A stretch of 64,000 bases of DNA from Oceanobacter sp. 1_MG-2023 (GCF_030689025.1 NZ_JAUYWA010000012.1:41537-105536); one strand, 5' to 3'; shown: positions 1 through 8,791, counted from the first letter of the stretch. The notes: generated by a model not told the origin, from the letters alone. Numbers and translations: made by a program.

Positions 1-775
1 ACGCCGCCACCAGCCGTTGACGCAGTGCCGGTGACAACCGTGGATGAGCCGCAATGGCGTGAGGGGTATAACCGGGCGAGGTCCACAAGACCCTCAGCTG
101 GTCCTTGATTGAGGTATCCAGCAGATTAAAGGTACGGATAATGCCGCCTCCCGCCGGGTAAAACCCTGCCGCAACGGCCTGATAAACCGCATCATGAGAG
201 CCAACATACTGGCTGCCAAAATCGATGCCTTTCAGGCCCAGACTGGCCTGCGTCAGCAAAGTGGCGGCAAAGGCTCCCACCGATGGAAATGCCAGCGTCT
301 GCCCGTGCAGTTCGTCCAGCCGGGTCAAGGTCGACGCCTGGTTTACAACAATAATGCCCTTGATCTGCCTGTTCTGTACCCGCACCAGGGGCACATAACC
401 CGGGTCATCGGCAAACACCGTCAGGTGATACGGACTCATATACGCAATGTCGTACAGGCCATCGCGCACACGTTGCTCAAAGGCCGGGATATTGGGTGCC
501 GTGGCGAAGCGTATTGCCACCCCTGTCTCGTCACTGATGACGCGCAGCAAGGGCGTCCATTCCCGCAACATTCTGGTCACCGCTTGTTGCGGCACCACAC
601 CGAATGTCAGCGTTGCTATCTGTGTCTGTGTCTGTGTCTCTGCCGCTGCAGCGGTGACCACCGGAGCCTCTGAAGCCGCTGCCGTCGCCGTTAACAGGGT
701 CATGCCGGCCGCCACTGCCATCGTTACGCCGGTCAACAGCCATATCACTCCCACGCGTAACCATTGTTTCATCAT
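1..775 (-). CDS. PhnD-like periplasmic substrate-binding protein (partial, C-terminus off the left edge)
   Basis: My reading of the minus strand gives an N-terminal signal segment (MKQWLRVGVIWLLTGV), a low-complexity TQTQTQ stretch, then a fold typical of phosphate/phosphite/phosphonate ABC binding proteins: a first strand TLTFGVVPQQ, the segment DGLYDIAYMSPYHLTVF, and LHGQTLAFPSVGAFAATLL with GSHDAVYQAVAAG further on. These are the usual PhnD-family landmarks. Two adjacent ATG codons (775 and 772) follow a weak GAGG-type site. The frame is open to base 1, so the C-terminus lies outside the window. It is the last visible gene downstream of the Tad operon and has the same orientation, but no permease or ATPase is seen, so it may be a stand-alone sensor-type binding protein. 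Confidence 0.8.
   Translation of the reverse strand, partial: MMKQWLRVGVIWLLTGVTMAVAAGMTLLTATAAASEAPVVTAAAAETQTQTQIATLTFGVVPQQAVTRMLREWTPLLRVISDETGVAIRFATAPNIPAFEQRVRDGLYDIAYMSPYHLTVFADDPGYVPLVRVQNRQIKGIIVVNQASTLTRLDELHGQTLAFPSVGAFAATLLTQASLGLKGIDFGSQYVGSHDAVYQAVAAGFYPAGGGIIRTFNLLDTSIKDQLRVLWTSPGYTPHAIAAHPRLSPALRQRLVAA
621..638. repeat. Three copies of the hexamer TGTGTC inside the PhnD-like gene
   Basis: Three perfect tandem copies of a 6-base unit, read on the minus strand as GACACA and encoding alternating Thr-Gln just after the signal peptide. Because the unit is a multiple of three, copy-number change would lengthen or shorten a linker without a frameshift. A related but longer hexamer array lies at 8611-8682 in the same operon region. 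Confidence 0.75.
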
Positions 776-896
776 GACTTGTTGCCTCATCAAGGTTGTT
801 TGTCCGGCAATGTCTGACCCAAAACACTCACCTACTGATTGTGTTGCTATAAACCACAAGCCAATCGTTCTCTCCGACCTGCCGTGCCCCTCGCCA

Positions 897-2057
897 TCAA
901 GGGCGCCCTTCCACACCATCGGGTGGTGTGCTGATCCAGACATCCGACGCCGCCGCTGGCAGTGTGACCCGAAACGGCGGCTCAAATGGTTCCAGAGCAT
1001 TCATTGCCGGGTCATCCGCACTGGCAACCGATTCAGCTGCCCGCAAAGGCAGGGTTGGTTTGCAGGTCAGCTCAGCGGGACTCAGCAATGATTCCAGCAG
1101 CGACTCCAGCTCGGCCTGCTCCAGGGCAGACAAGGCCAGCTGGCTCAGCTGGTCTTTCAAGACAAGATACGCCAGGGTTTCGACCAACCCGGATTCGTTC
1201 AACTCCGAGGGAGTTTCACAACAAATTGTGCCCAGCCCATCACTGTCAAAAGGCGGAGCAATCAGCACGCCCAGCGTGGCAAAGGTCTGGTCGTACAAAT
1301 CCCCGACCAGAGGCGCTACCTGATCAATCAGATTAAACTGGTCGGTAGTCCCCGCAGGGCACGAACAATTCAGGTCAAGACTGGTCGGGTCCAGCGGATC
1401 GGTGAGCAATGGCGTCACATTCAGCAGGCACCCGGTGTATGCCGGGACACTCATGTCTTCCACCGTCAGCTCCTCGCAGGGCAACCCGGTCACAACGCTC
1501 TGGGAGTGCCAGCGCGATTGCACGTCGTCCAGATCAAAGTCACATTGCTCCGGACTCTCCCGATACAAAAAACCCGGCAAACCATCGCTGCCTGGCCCCA
1601 CCGCATAATTCGCTCCGCCTTGCAGGGCGTTCAGATAGCTGACATTACCGCTCCGGTTCAAGCGGGATGCTCCCTGGCTGTCGGTCAGTTCATCACTGAC
1701 ACTTTTGATACACGGATCACCCTGACAGCTGGCGCTATCGAAATACACCGCTTCCCGGCTGGAGAACCGATCATCCCGGATGCCAATCAGCACCCGCCCC
1801 AACGGATCGGTGCTACGGTCGATATAGGCCAGCAAGGGCGCTTCGTGCTCATCATAGGCCACAGGCTCTCCCAGCAGCCGGCCTTGCTGGTCCAGTACCT
1901 TGGGGGTCATGTTCTGTTGCTGCACCTTGTGTTTGAACAACGCATCACGAATTGCTACCAGCCCCACCAGAGACCCTAATATCAAAATAGTCGTAATTAG
2001 CAGTAATTCCATGGTAATCACGAATCCTTGCTGCCGTTTTGGCGATGCCTGACTCAT
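897..2057 (-). CDS. Large Cys-rich pilin-like protein of the Tad cluster
   Basis: A 386-residue protein. It has a short basic leader (MSQASPKRQQ), then GFVITMEL and a hydrophobic helix to about residue 34, the layout of a type IV prepilin-like N-terminus. The same pattern occurs in the small pilin at 9592-9969 (GFVMTSEL), so the two are probably processed and assembled together. The rest (about 50-386) is a soluble domain with many cysteines (SCQGDPC, CSC, CC pairs) that I do not recognise. The ATG at 2057 is chosen because GGAGG lies six bases upstream; longer in-frame starts lack this. It lies 38 bases after tadC and may replace the TadE/F/G minor pilins, perhaps as a tip protein (inference). 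Confidence 0.7.
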   Translation of the reverse strand: MSQASPKRQQGFVITMELLLITTILILGSLVGLVAIRDALFKHKVQQQNMTPKVLDQQGRLLGEPVAYDEHEAPLLAYIDRSTDPLGRVLIGIRDDRFSSREAVYFDSASCQGDPCIKSVSDELTDSQGASRLNRSGNVSYLNALQGGANYAVGPGSDGLPGFLYRESPEQCDFDLDDVQSRWHSQSVVTGLPCEELTVEDMSVPAYTGCLLNVTPLLTDPLDPTSLDLNCSCPAGTTDQFNLIDQVAPLVGDLYDQTFATLGVLIAPPFDSDGLGTICCETPSELNESGLVETLAYLVLKDQLSQLALSALEQAELESLLESLLSPAELTCKPTLPLRAAESVASADDPAMNALEPFEPPFRVTLPAAASDVWISTPPDGVEGRP

Positions 2058-2095
2058 AACGCCCTCCATCATCAGGTGTATTGAGAGTGGTAGAA

Positions 2096-2923
2096 TCAAA
2101 GCGAAACGCCCAATTCCTGAAACAACCGGTATATTTTGTGAACAGCAGGAAAGACCACCAGCACCCCAAACACAGGAAAGGCCACCAGTAACATCGGGAA
2201 CAATGACACCAGGCTGCGGCGGGCAATCAGCTTGCGCACCCATTGCTGCTGACGAGTACTCATGGACTCCGCAAACGCCCGCAGGCTTTCACACAAGGGA
2301 ACCCCCATGCGACTGCCCATCTGCACCAGGGCGGCCAGCCGTTCGATTTCAAGGCAGGGCAAACGGAACCGGAGCGCATCAAAGGCATCGTCCTGCGAGA
2401 CTCCCAATTCAATTTCCCGCATCACCAGCCCCAGCTCCATCACCAGCACATCATCCTTGCGATGACACACATCGATGCTGGTTTTCAGCGCCTGCGGCAA
2501 GCTCACTCCCGCCGCCAGATAGGCAGCCAGCATGTCGATAAAAAACGGCAGTCGCTGCCGTACTTCGGCAACACGCTGGCCCCGCAACAACAACAAAACC
2601 AGTAACGGCAAGCTGGTCGCCAGCATGCCCACCAGCAAGGCCAGCGGCCACACCAGACCAAACTCGTTCAGGGTCAGTAAAAACGTCAGCGGCATCAGAA
2701 TCAGACTCGACGGCACAAACCAGAGTGCAACGCCATCCGGGGACAGCCCGGCTTGCCGTACCAGTTTGCGCGGGGCGATCCAGTGGTTGGTGTACAGCAG
2801 TGAATGATCGGCATCCAGCCTGGCCCTGCCTTGTAGCGGCAGCCCCCAGATCACCATCGCGCCCAGCAGGATGGTGACCAGCAGTCCCAGTAATAACGCA
2901 TCAATCAGATTCATGGACGTCAT
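2096..2923 (-). CDS. tadC: TadC-like inner-membrane platform protein of the Tad secretion system
   Basis: A 275-residue membrane protein with a type II secretion F domain. It has an N-terminal membrane helix, two further hydrophobic segments around residues 75-115, a cytoplasmic helical block with the family-like pattern FIDMLAAYLAAGVSLPQAL, and a C-terminal pair of helices ending near FPAVHKIYRLFQ. TadC pairs with TadB to form the inner-membrane base that the TadA ATPase drives. Its ATG overlaps the tadB stop (ATGA), which implies translational coupling. Confidence 0.88.
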   Translation of the reverse strand: MTSMNLIDALLLGLLVTILLGAMVIWGLPLQGRARLDADHSLLYTNHWIAPRKLVRQAGLSPDGVALWFVPSSLILMPLTFLLTLNEFGLVWPLALLVGMLATSLPLLVLLLLRGQRVAEVRQRLPFFIDMLAAYLAAGVSLPQALKTSIDVCHRKDDVLVMELGLVMREIELGVSQDDAFDALRFRLPCLEIERLAALVQMGSRMGVPLCESLRAFAESMSTRQQQWVRKLIARRSLVSLFPMLLVAFPVFGVLVVFPAVHKIYRLFQELGVSL

Positions 2924-3807
2924 AGACTTTGCCTCGCCAGGTAACGTAGCCAGAAGAACCCCAGCAGCTGGGTCAGTACCGCCAGTACCACCAGTGTTGG
3001 CCCTTTCGGATGCTCAACAATCAGGGTCAGCCAGGTTGGATCTTTCCACTGGAAAACCAGAATCAACAGGTAGGGAAACAAGCCGATAAAAACCGATGCC
3101 GACAGCAGGCTGGACAGCCCGGTGCGGATTTCGGCACGGGTATCCAGTCGCCGCTTGAGCAGGTTGCGTACCGATCGAATCAGGGTTAGCGGGTCGCCGC
3201 CGGTGTTCCAGCTGGAGTCAACTGCCGCCGTAAACGCCCGCACCCCTTCATTGGGGTAACGCTGGTTCAGCAAACTGAAGGACTGATCGGCACTGAGTCC
3301 GCCATCCAGACGATGCAGAACCCGCTGCATTTCCAGACGAAACGCCCCTTTGGATGAGTGGGCCACCGTCCGCAAACCGTCGGTGATGGGCACCCCCACC
3401 ATCAGCGATGCCGACATCAATTCCATGGCTTCGTACAGTTGTTGTTCAAACCGGTTCTGTTGGAACGCCAGGCCATCTTTCATAACAATGACCGCCAGCA
3501 TAACCACACCAGTGGCGGCACCGGTGGCGGCCAGATAATGCGTCGGAAACAGCGTCAGCATCGCCAGCAGTACCGCAGCAGCCACCAGAAACACACCGGT
3601 CCCCAGCAGCAGCACGCCAAAACGAATACCAAGCGTGCTCAAGCGCTGGTTCATGCGGTGCTGCCAGCGATGAAAACCGGAACGCTGTTCCGTCGCACCG
3701 ATTGTCAGACAGGATTCCGACCAGGCCCGGTCACGCAGAAAGAAGAACAGCCCGCCGGAGATCAGACTGACCAGTGCCGCCAACAATACGCCCAGATAAT
3801 CAATCAT
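2920..3807 (-). CDS. tadB: TadB-like inner-membrane platform protein
   Basis: A 295-residue protein with a GspF/TadB-type domain: two N-terminal hydrophobic segments, a cytoplasmic block (QLYEAMELMSASLMVGVPIT, later SSWNTGGDPLTLI) and C-terminal membrane helices. The ATG at 3807 is preceded by GAGGTGAGG and starts directly before the first membrane helix (MIDYLGVLL), so I prefer it to upstream in-frame starts. It lies 13 bases after tadA and overlaps tadC by four bases. Its role is scaffolding pilin extrusion together with TadC. Confidence 0.88.
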   Translation of the reverse strand: MIDYLGVLLAALVSLISGGLFFFLRDRAWSESCLTIGATEQRSGFHRWQHRMNQRLSTLGIRFGVLLLGTGVFLVAAAVLLAMLTLFPTHYLAATGAATGVVMLAVIVMKDGLAFQQNRFEQQLYEAMELMSASLMVGVPITDGLRTVAHSSKGAFRLEMQRVLHRLDGGLSADQSFSLLNQRYPNEGVRAFTAAVDSSWNTGGDPLTLIRSVRNLLKRRLDTRAEIRTGLSSLLSASVFIGLFPYLLILVFQWKDPTWLTLIVEHPKGPTLVVLAVLTQLLGFFWLRYLARQSL

Positions 3808-3820
3808 TGCCTCACCTCTG

Positions 3821-5059
3821 CTAACTCCTCGGCCCATAGGTCGATGTCGTTTCATAAGTCGTTTTATTGATCGTGGCGGACGCCGCCTGAAAGCGGATTT
3901 CCAGTTCGGTACGAGTATCCGACTGGGTCAGGGTGGCAATGCTGGCGATACGCCGATGACCATCGGCATCCCGCTGCAGATGAACGATCACATCGATCGC
4001 TGACGCGATCATTTGCTGGATCATGGCCGGAGGCATCGTCGGCAGGCTTTTCAGTGCCAGATATTCAAACCGGTTAAGCACATCTCTAGGGCTGTTGGCA
4101 TGCACGGTGGTCATGCTGCCATCGTGGCCGACGTTCATGGCCTGCAGCATGTCGAACACTTCATCCCCTCGCACCTCACCGACAATGATGCGGTCTGCCC
4201 GCATCCGTAACGCCGTTTTGAGCAAGTCAGTCAGGCGGATAACACCAAGCCCTTCACCATTTCCCAGCCGGGATTCAAGCGTCACGACATGGGGGTGATC
4301 CAGCGTCAGTTCCTGGGTTTCTTCAATGGTGATAATCCGTTCGGTCAAGGGAATCTGGCCCGACAACACATTCAGCAGACTGGTCTTGCCCGCCGAAGAG
4401 CCTCCGGCAATCACCATGTTTGCGCCCTGGCAGATAGCATCCGATAAATAGGCCCACATCGCCGGGGTCATAAAGTCTCGTTCGATCAGGTCGTCCGACG
4501 TCAGCGGTGTCAGCCGGAAACGACGAATGGAGATCACCGGGCCACGGGGAGACGGCGGCGCAATCACGGCATTCAGGCGGCTGCCATCGCTCAGCCGGGC
4601 ATCCACAATCGGGTTGCCCATATCAATATGCCGCCCCTGCTGGCTCAGAATCCGGTTCAGAAAGCGCAACAAATGGTCATTGCCATCAAAAGCGACACTG
4701 GTGCGCTCCAGACGGCCGTTGCGATCAACCCAGATATCGTTATAGCCGTTGATCAGAATGTCGGATATCCGTGGGTCCAGCATCAGCTCGGTAATTGGCC
4801 CCAGCCCCTGGATTTCATCGGCCACGGTGCCCAATAACTGGCTGCGCACCCCGTCCGCCAATGCACGGCCATGGCTTGCCAGCAAGTCATCCAGATGCTC
4901 TTGCAGATGTCGAATCAGGGCCACCCGATCCACCACCGAGTGTTCGGACACACCTTCCAGCCCTTCCAGCACCCGCCGATGCAGTCGGCGGCGCAGGTGG
5001 CTGTATTCTTCCGATGCCAGTGGAATCAGCGCTTCATCCATCCTCTCGGCCTGGGTCAT
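3821..5059 (-). CDS. tadA: TadA/CpaF family secretion ATPase
   Basis: A 412-residue hexameric ATPase that powers pilus assembly. Visible motifs are the N-terminal all-helical region (1-80), LGPITELMLDPRISDILINGY (about 86-106) typical of CpaF, Walker A GGSSAGKT at about 219-226, IEETQEL (Asp/Glu box) at about 245-251, and RADRIIVGEVRGDE (Walker B) at about 288-301. TTVHANSP follows. The ATG at 5059 has GGAGG seven bases upstream and overlaps the stop of the preceding TPR gene by four bases. The usual TadZ/CpaE gene that precedes this ATPase in canonical Tad operons is absent here. Confidence 0.93.
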   Translation of the reverse strand: MTQAERMDEALIPLASEEYSHLRRRLHRRVLEGLEGVSEHSVVDRVALIRHLQEHLDDLLASHGRALADGVRSQLLGTVADEIQGLGPITELMLDPRISDILINGYNDIWVDRNGRLERTSVAFDGNDHLLRFLNRILSQQGRHIDMGNPIVDARLSDGSRLNAVIAPPSPRGPVISIRRFRLTPLTSDDLIERDFMTPAMWAYLSDAICQGANMVIAGGSSAGKTSLLNVLSGQIPLTERIITIEETQELTLDHPHVVTLESRLGNGEGLGVIRLTDLLKTALRMRADRIIVGEVRGDEVFDMLQAMNVGHDGSMTTVHANSPRDVLNRFEYLALKSLPTMPPAMIQQMIASAIDVIVHLQRDADGHRRIASIATLTQSDTRTELEIRFQAASATINKTTYETTSTYGPRS

Positions 5060-5817
5060 AAGGACACCTCCATCTCCAGGCTCATTTGCAGATACTGGTA
5101 GCAAACGGGGTGGTATGACAGCCCGGTCAGACGGCCTCTGGAGGCCCGATGATCCGGCTTGATCGCCAATGCCTGGCTGTAATGGCTGCACGCCAGATCC
5201 GGATGGGATTGTGCTTCCTGTACCAGCCCTTGCAGATACTGAATGCGCCAGGCTGGAGACCCCAACCGACCGGCCTGTTCCAATAATTGCTCGGCCTGCA
5301 CATAATCACCCGACACATAGCGGACGGCGGCCAGACCTTCCCTGATTTCCGGGTAATCCGGGGATTGCATCAACGCTTCTTCCAACAGGCTGCCTGCCAA
5401 CCGCAAGTTGCCTTGCTCCAGTGCAATCCGGCTGCGAAGCAGACGGGCCTCCGGCCGCGGACTGGGCAGCCAGACCAGCTGATCCAGCAGTTCCTGGGCA
5501 GCATTAACATCACCAACGCGGTAGTGCATCACCGCCGCCGCCATCCGGATACGTTCATGATAAGGGTGCAGCAACACCAGCTCATCCAGCGCACGCAGGT
5601 GGCGCAAACAGTCACGGACACCCGAGCGCTGGCTTGATGGATCCACACAACCGCTACTGAAATCCTCCGATGACTGCAAGGCAGCCAACTGCCGGGTCAG
5701 GGCTTCTTCCGGGGCATAATCGGTTTGGGACTCAGGAGACATGGACGCACACCCTGTCAGCAATAATCCCACCAAGGCCAGCTTCAGAGTTGTTATAACA
5801 GGCGTTGCAGGCTTCAT
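5056..5817 (-). CDS. tadD: TadD-like TPR lipoprotein
   Basis: A 253-residue protein starting with a lipoprotein signal peptide whose lipobox LLLTGC places the lipidated cysteine near residue 23. The rest is helical with TPR-like repeats, for example HLRALDELVLLHPYHERIRM, EARLLRSRIALEQGNLRLA and DYPEIREGLAAVRYVSGDY. TadD-type lipoproteins act as pilotins or scaffolds for the secretin. The ATG at 5817 has GGGAGG seven bases upstream and overlaps the secretin stop by four bases; the 3' end overlaps tadA likewise. The TPR family is generic, so the assignment rests partly on position. Confidence 0.8.
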   Translation of the reverse strand: MKPATPVITTLKLALVGLLLTGCASMSPESQTDYAPEEALTRQLAALQSSEDFSSGCVDPSSQRSGVRDCLRHLRALDELVLLHPYHERIRMAAAVMHYRVGDVNAAQELLDQLVWLPSPRPEARLLRSRIALEQGNLRLAGSLLEEALMQSPDYPEIREGLAAVRYVSGDYVQAEQLLEQAGRLGSPAWRIQYLQGLVQEAQSHPDLACSHYSQALAIKPDHRASRGRLTGLSYHPVCYQYLQMSLEMEVSL

Positions 5818-7649
5818 GGTCGTGCCTCCCCGGAGATAGAAGAATGATGATTCAACGGCATGGGGTTGACTGCCCATTGCAGCAATTCACTGCTGTCGGC
5901 AAATTCCCACAAGGCCGTCTGATGCAAAGGCTCCCGTACAATGGTCGGCGTCACCACAATCACCAGTTCACGGTCGCGATAGCTGGACACATCGGAACTG
6001 AACAGCTTGCCCAGGAATGGAATCTGCGACAGGAACGGCAACGACTGGTTACTCTCGGACTGATCCCGCGATACCAGGCCACCCAATATCAGTGGCTGGC
6101 CATCACGCAGCCGGGTTGACGTATTGATACTGCGGACATCAAAGGCCGTGGTGTCCAGTGTCGAACCGGTACTGTCGGTAATGTGCTGGGACAGCGCAGT
6201 ATCCGGCGTGGAGACACTGGGGTTCAGCTGCAAGGCGATATGATCGGTCTCATCGATCACCGCACTGACAGTGAGCTCGATACCGTATGACTTGAACTCG
6301 GTACTGCTTAACAGCGCGTCACCCAGTGCACTGCTATCGGTACTTTGACCAAAGTTCGTGTAGGTCGTCCGGATTGGAACTTCCCCACCCACCTGAATGG
6401 TACCGGTGTCTCCGGACATCAAGGTGATTGTTGGTTTCGACAAGGTGCGGGAAATGCCTTCTGATTCCAGCATCGAAAACAGCGCATTTAACGACGCCTG
6501 TTGCCCGGCGATCTGCAACTGCCCGGACAAGGCCCCGTTAAAAATATTCAGCGCGGTCTCCAGACTGTCGTTGCCCAGAGCCGTCGACGTATCGGCGGCA
6601 TTGGAGCTCAGACCAATGCCCGGCTGCCACTCTTTCAGACGACTGAGACTGACCTCATACATCTGCACCGAGACCCGTAACTGGGGAATGTCTTTCACCC
6701 GGATCATCGACAGCACCCGGCCACCGGCAATGGACAGTACATTGGCCCGCGACAGCTCGGCCGTTGTTGCCTGAACAATGCCCTGATTGGTGCCACCCTG
6801 GGGCGACGACACCACACGACCCGCTTCGTCGGCATAAATCTGAATCAGGCTGTTGAGCAAGATTTCATCCTCATCCGGGCGAATAAACAGACGCGACACC
6901 ACCGCCAATACCCGCGACAGCTCAGCCTGTGTTTGTACTTCGCCCTCCAGCATCAAGGTATCGTCCTCGCCATTAAAACGGGCCTGCTGCCGAATGCGCC
7001 GCACCCTGACGGAATCCGTGCCGATTTCCTTCAGGGCACGGCCAATACGATCTTCAATTTTCTCCGCCTGATGACGGACACGGATCAGGTTGATCAGCGG
7101 TAACGAGTTCTGGTAGATATCGGCCAACGGCGCATCGCTCACCAACCCCTGGTTAACCAGCCCACCCTGACGCTGCAAATAACGGGATACCGCCCGCTCG
7201 GCGGTGTCTTTCTGATGCTGATAACCCACACTGCCACTGAGCAGCAAGACCTGGCGGTCCGGTGCCGCTTCGATACGAATATTGGCGTCGATATTTTTTA
7301 ATGCAGTCTCCAGAAACGACAGATCGGCCGTGACACTCAACATATAGGCATGGCTGCTGCCATCCACGAACCACACCATCATGCTGGTCTTGCCGACGTC
7401 TTTGGCCAACACCAGCAATTCTTTTTCATTCAGTACATCGATCTCGGCGATCGACTCCTGCCCTACCGCAACGCGGCGCAATTCCCGGTTAAAGACAAAA
7501 CGAACATGTGTCCAGCGCATCAATTCATCGATTTTTTCCGAACGCTCACCATTGGCCTGCTCAATGTAATTCAGTGGGTTGCTGGTATCGGCCATCGCAG
7601 GTAATGACACCAGTACCAAGGTCGCCAGCAGCGAAAAAAAGTATTTCAT
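5814..7649 (-). CDS. rcpA: RcpA/CpaC-type outer-membrane secretin
   Basis: A 611-residue secretin with a signal peptide (MKYFFSLLATLVLVSLPAMA). Next come a CpaC-type N domain (RFVFNRELRRVAVGQESIAE, later VGKTSMMVWF), a BON-like region, and the C-terminal secretin domain. Secretin hallmarks include LSKPTITLMSGDTGTIQVGG followed by EVPI, GIELTVSAVID and PFLSQIPFLGKLFSS, and it ends with RELVIVVTPTIV. This is the outer-membrane gate for the pilus. It is coupled by four-base overlaps to the OmpA-like gene upstream and the TPR lipoprotein gene downstream. Confidence 0.93.
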   Translation of the reverse strand: MKYFFSLLATLVLVSLPAMADTSNPLNYIEQANGERSEKIDELMRWTHVRFVFNRELRRVAVGQESIAEIDVLNEKELLVLAKDVGKTSMMVWFVDGSSHAYMLSVTADLSFLETALKNIDANIRIEAAPDRQVLLLSGSVGYQHQKDTAERAVSRYLQRQGGLVNQGLVSDAPLADIYQNSLPLINLIRVRHQAEKIEDRIGRALKEIGTDSVRVRRIRQQARFNGEDDTLMLEGEVQTQAELSRVLAVVSRLFIRPDEDEILLNSLIQIYADEAGRVVSSPQGGTNQGIVQATTAELSRANVLSIAGGRVLSMIRVKDIPQLRVSVQMYEVSLSRLKEWQPGIGLSSNAADTSTALGNDSLETALNIFNGALSGQLQIAGQQASLNALFSMLESEGISRTLSKPTITLMSGDTGTIQVGGEVPIRTTYTNFGQSTDSSALGDALLSSTEFKSYGIELTVSAVIDETDHIALQLNPSVSTPDTALSQHITDSTGSTLDTTAFDVRSINTSTRLRDGQPLILGGLVSRDQSESNQSLPFLSQIPFLGKLFSSDVSSYRDRELVIVVTPTIVREPLHQTALWEFADSSELLQWAVNPMPLNHHSSISGEARP

Positions 7650-8317
7650 GACATAGCTCCTGGCTGCCTGAGTGAACGACAGGAATCGCCGCCCTGATAC
7701 AGTTCAATCCGGCGATAATGGGAATGTTGAGGCGGATAATCGTGATAATCCCCCGTCCGCAGCGGCCGGCCCTGAATACTGATCTGGATGCGACGGATGC
7801 CGAAGGTCGACAGGTACTGGTACACCGCCAGCGCCCGCTGATAAGCCAGCTTGCGGTTATAAAGTTCATCACCACGTATATCGGTTGTCGCCAGAATCAG
7901 AATGGCTTCATCACGGTTTTTATTAAGCTTGGCCCAGGCCAGCAGGTGCTCAACTTCTGCGGCTTTTACTTCTGCCTTATCGGTATCGAATGCGTTGTAA
8001 CCCAGATAAACCAGACGCTGGATATCCACCGCGGTTGCCTGTGACGGACTGGCTTCATCCGGTAAATGCACCGAGCAATAAATCATCGGCGTTGTGACCG
8101 CATCCTGATCCAGCCGGGTTTCACAGACCTGAAAGCCGTTTTCCCGGCGGCAGTCCAGCTCATGCGGTGGCGTAAACACCTGCTCACGATGCCCTGTTGC
8201 AGGTACCGTAACCGGGTAAGTAGCAGGGTAAGACGTCTCACCGGCGGCGTTGACAGGCATAATGACAGACAAGACACCCAGTCCGATCACGATCATCTGT
8301 TGAATAAAGTTCGGCAC
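7646..8317 (-). CDS. OmpA-like C-terminal domain protein of the Tad cluster
   Basis: About 223 residues from a GTG start at 8317, chosen because AAGGGGG lies about six bases upstream and it begins a signal peptide ending near MPVNAAG. A Cys-bearing linker (CRRENGFQVC) is followed by an OmpA/Pal-like domain: VYLGYNAFDTDKAEVKAAEV, then ILATTDIRGDELYNRKLAYQ and a terminal IQGRPLRTG. OmpA-like partners occur in some Tad loci, where they may tie the secretin to peptidoglycan. It occupies the place of RcpB/CpaD, which I do not see. Its stop overlaps the rcpA start. Confidence 0.78.
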   Translation of the reverse strand: MPNFIQQMIVIGLGVLSVIMPVNAAGETSYPATYPVTVPATGHREQVFTPPHELDCRRENGFQVCETRLDQDAVTTPMIYCSVHLPDEASPSQATAVDIQRLVYLGYNAFDTDKAEVKAAEVEHLLAWAKLNKNRDEAILILATTDIRGDELYNRKLAYQRALAVYQYLSTFGIRRIQISIQGRPLRTGDYHDYPPQHSHYRRIELYQGGDSCRSLRQPGAMS

Positions 8318-8374
8318 ATCAACCCCCTTCTGTTGAATGTAGTCAGAGGGTGTTTGCAGGACGCATACCAACTA

Positions 8375-8401
8375 GAATTTTAAATTTTTACCTTAAAATT
8401 C
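8375..8401. promoter_or_regulatory. AT-rich 9-bp inverted repeat upstream of the OmpA-like gene
   Basis: GAATTTTAA, nine bases of spacer, then TTAAAATTC: a perfect dyad about 58 bases before the GTG start at 8317. The position and symmetry fit a regulator-binding site or part of an internal promoter for the second half of the Tad operon. The regulator is unknown. Confidence 0.45.
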
Positions 8402-8610
8402 AACAACTTATAATTATCGAAATACAACCGCACAGCGATTACTCAAATTGCATTGCAAAATGCGAAACCAGCCAGAGCGAATCGCAATATGCGGACGGGC
8501 AAGAACAGACAAGAATAGTCGCGCATAAACGGCTGGAGGCAACCCCAGGAGGGAGCACGAAGATCGAACAGCAAAGTTCGGCGCCACAGACCGTAACGAG
8601 GATAAAAACA

Positions 8611-8682
8611 GAGACAGAGACAGAGACAGAGACAGAGACAGAGACAGAGACAGAGACAGAGACAGAGACAGAGACAGAGACA
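8611..8682. repeat. Twelve tandem copies of the hexamer GAGACA
   Basis: A perfect 72-base array of a 6-base unit, lying in the untranslated gap between cpaB and the OmpA-like gene. It reads TGTCTC on the transcribed minus strand. The unit length leaves all frames open, so the open frames here (runs of Thr-Glu or Val-Ser) are repeat artefacts rather than genes. Such an array is prone to slippage and could vary the spacing of a leader or promoter. Confidence 0.95.
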
Positions 8683-8698
8683 GGATAAACTCTGATCG

Positions 8699-8728
8699 GC
8701 AAGGGCAAGGGCAAGGGCAAGGGCAAGG
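8699..8728. repeat. Five tandem copies of the hexamer GCAAGG
   Basis: A second perfect hexamer array, 16 bases after the GAGACA array and of different sequence. The pairing of two unrelated 6-base arrays in one intergenic leader suggests recurrent slippage here. It lies just downstream of the cpaB stop on the transcribed strand. Confidence 0.9.
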
Positions 8729-8791
8729 AACAAACGCCGCTGCCCACTCACCACTCAGGCAAAAACAGTAAAACCGGAGTCTGGCTCCGGC

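Noticed and set aside
194..1091. Plus-strand frames over the PhnD-like gene and the large pilin-like gene
   Set aside because: The minus-strand proteins have signal peptide, prepilin and binding-protein patterns; the plus-strand products are compositionally shadow-like.
8611..8728. A CRISPR array
   Set aside because: The repeats are contiguous hexamers with no spacers and no cas genes; no other spaced repeat series is present in the window.
8350..8754. Several open frames with runs of Thr-Glu, Val-Ser or Leu-Cys
   Set aside because: They are produced by the hexamer arrays, which keep every frame open; no ribosome site or non-repeat homology supports a protein.
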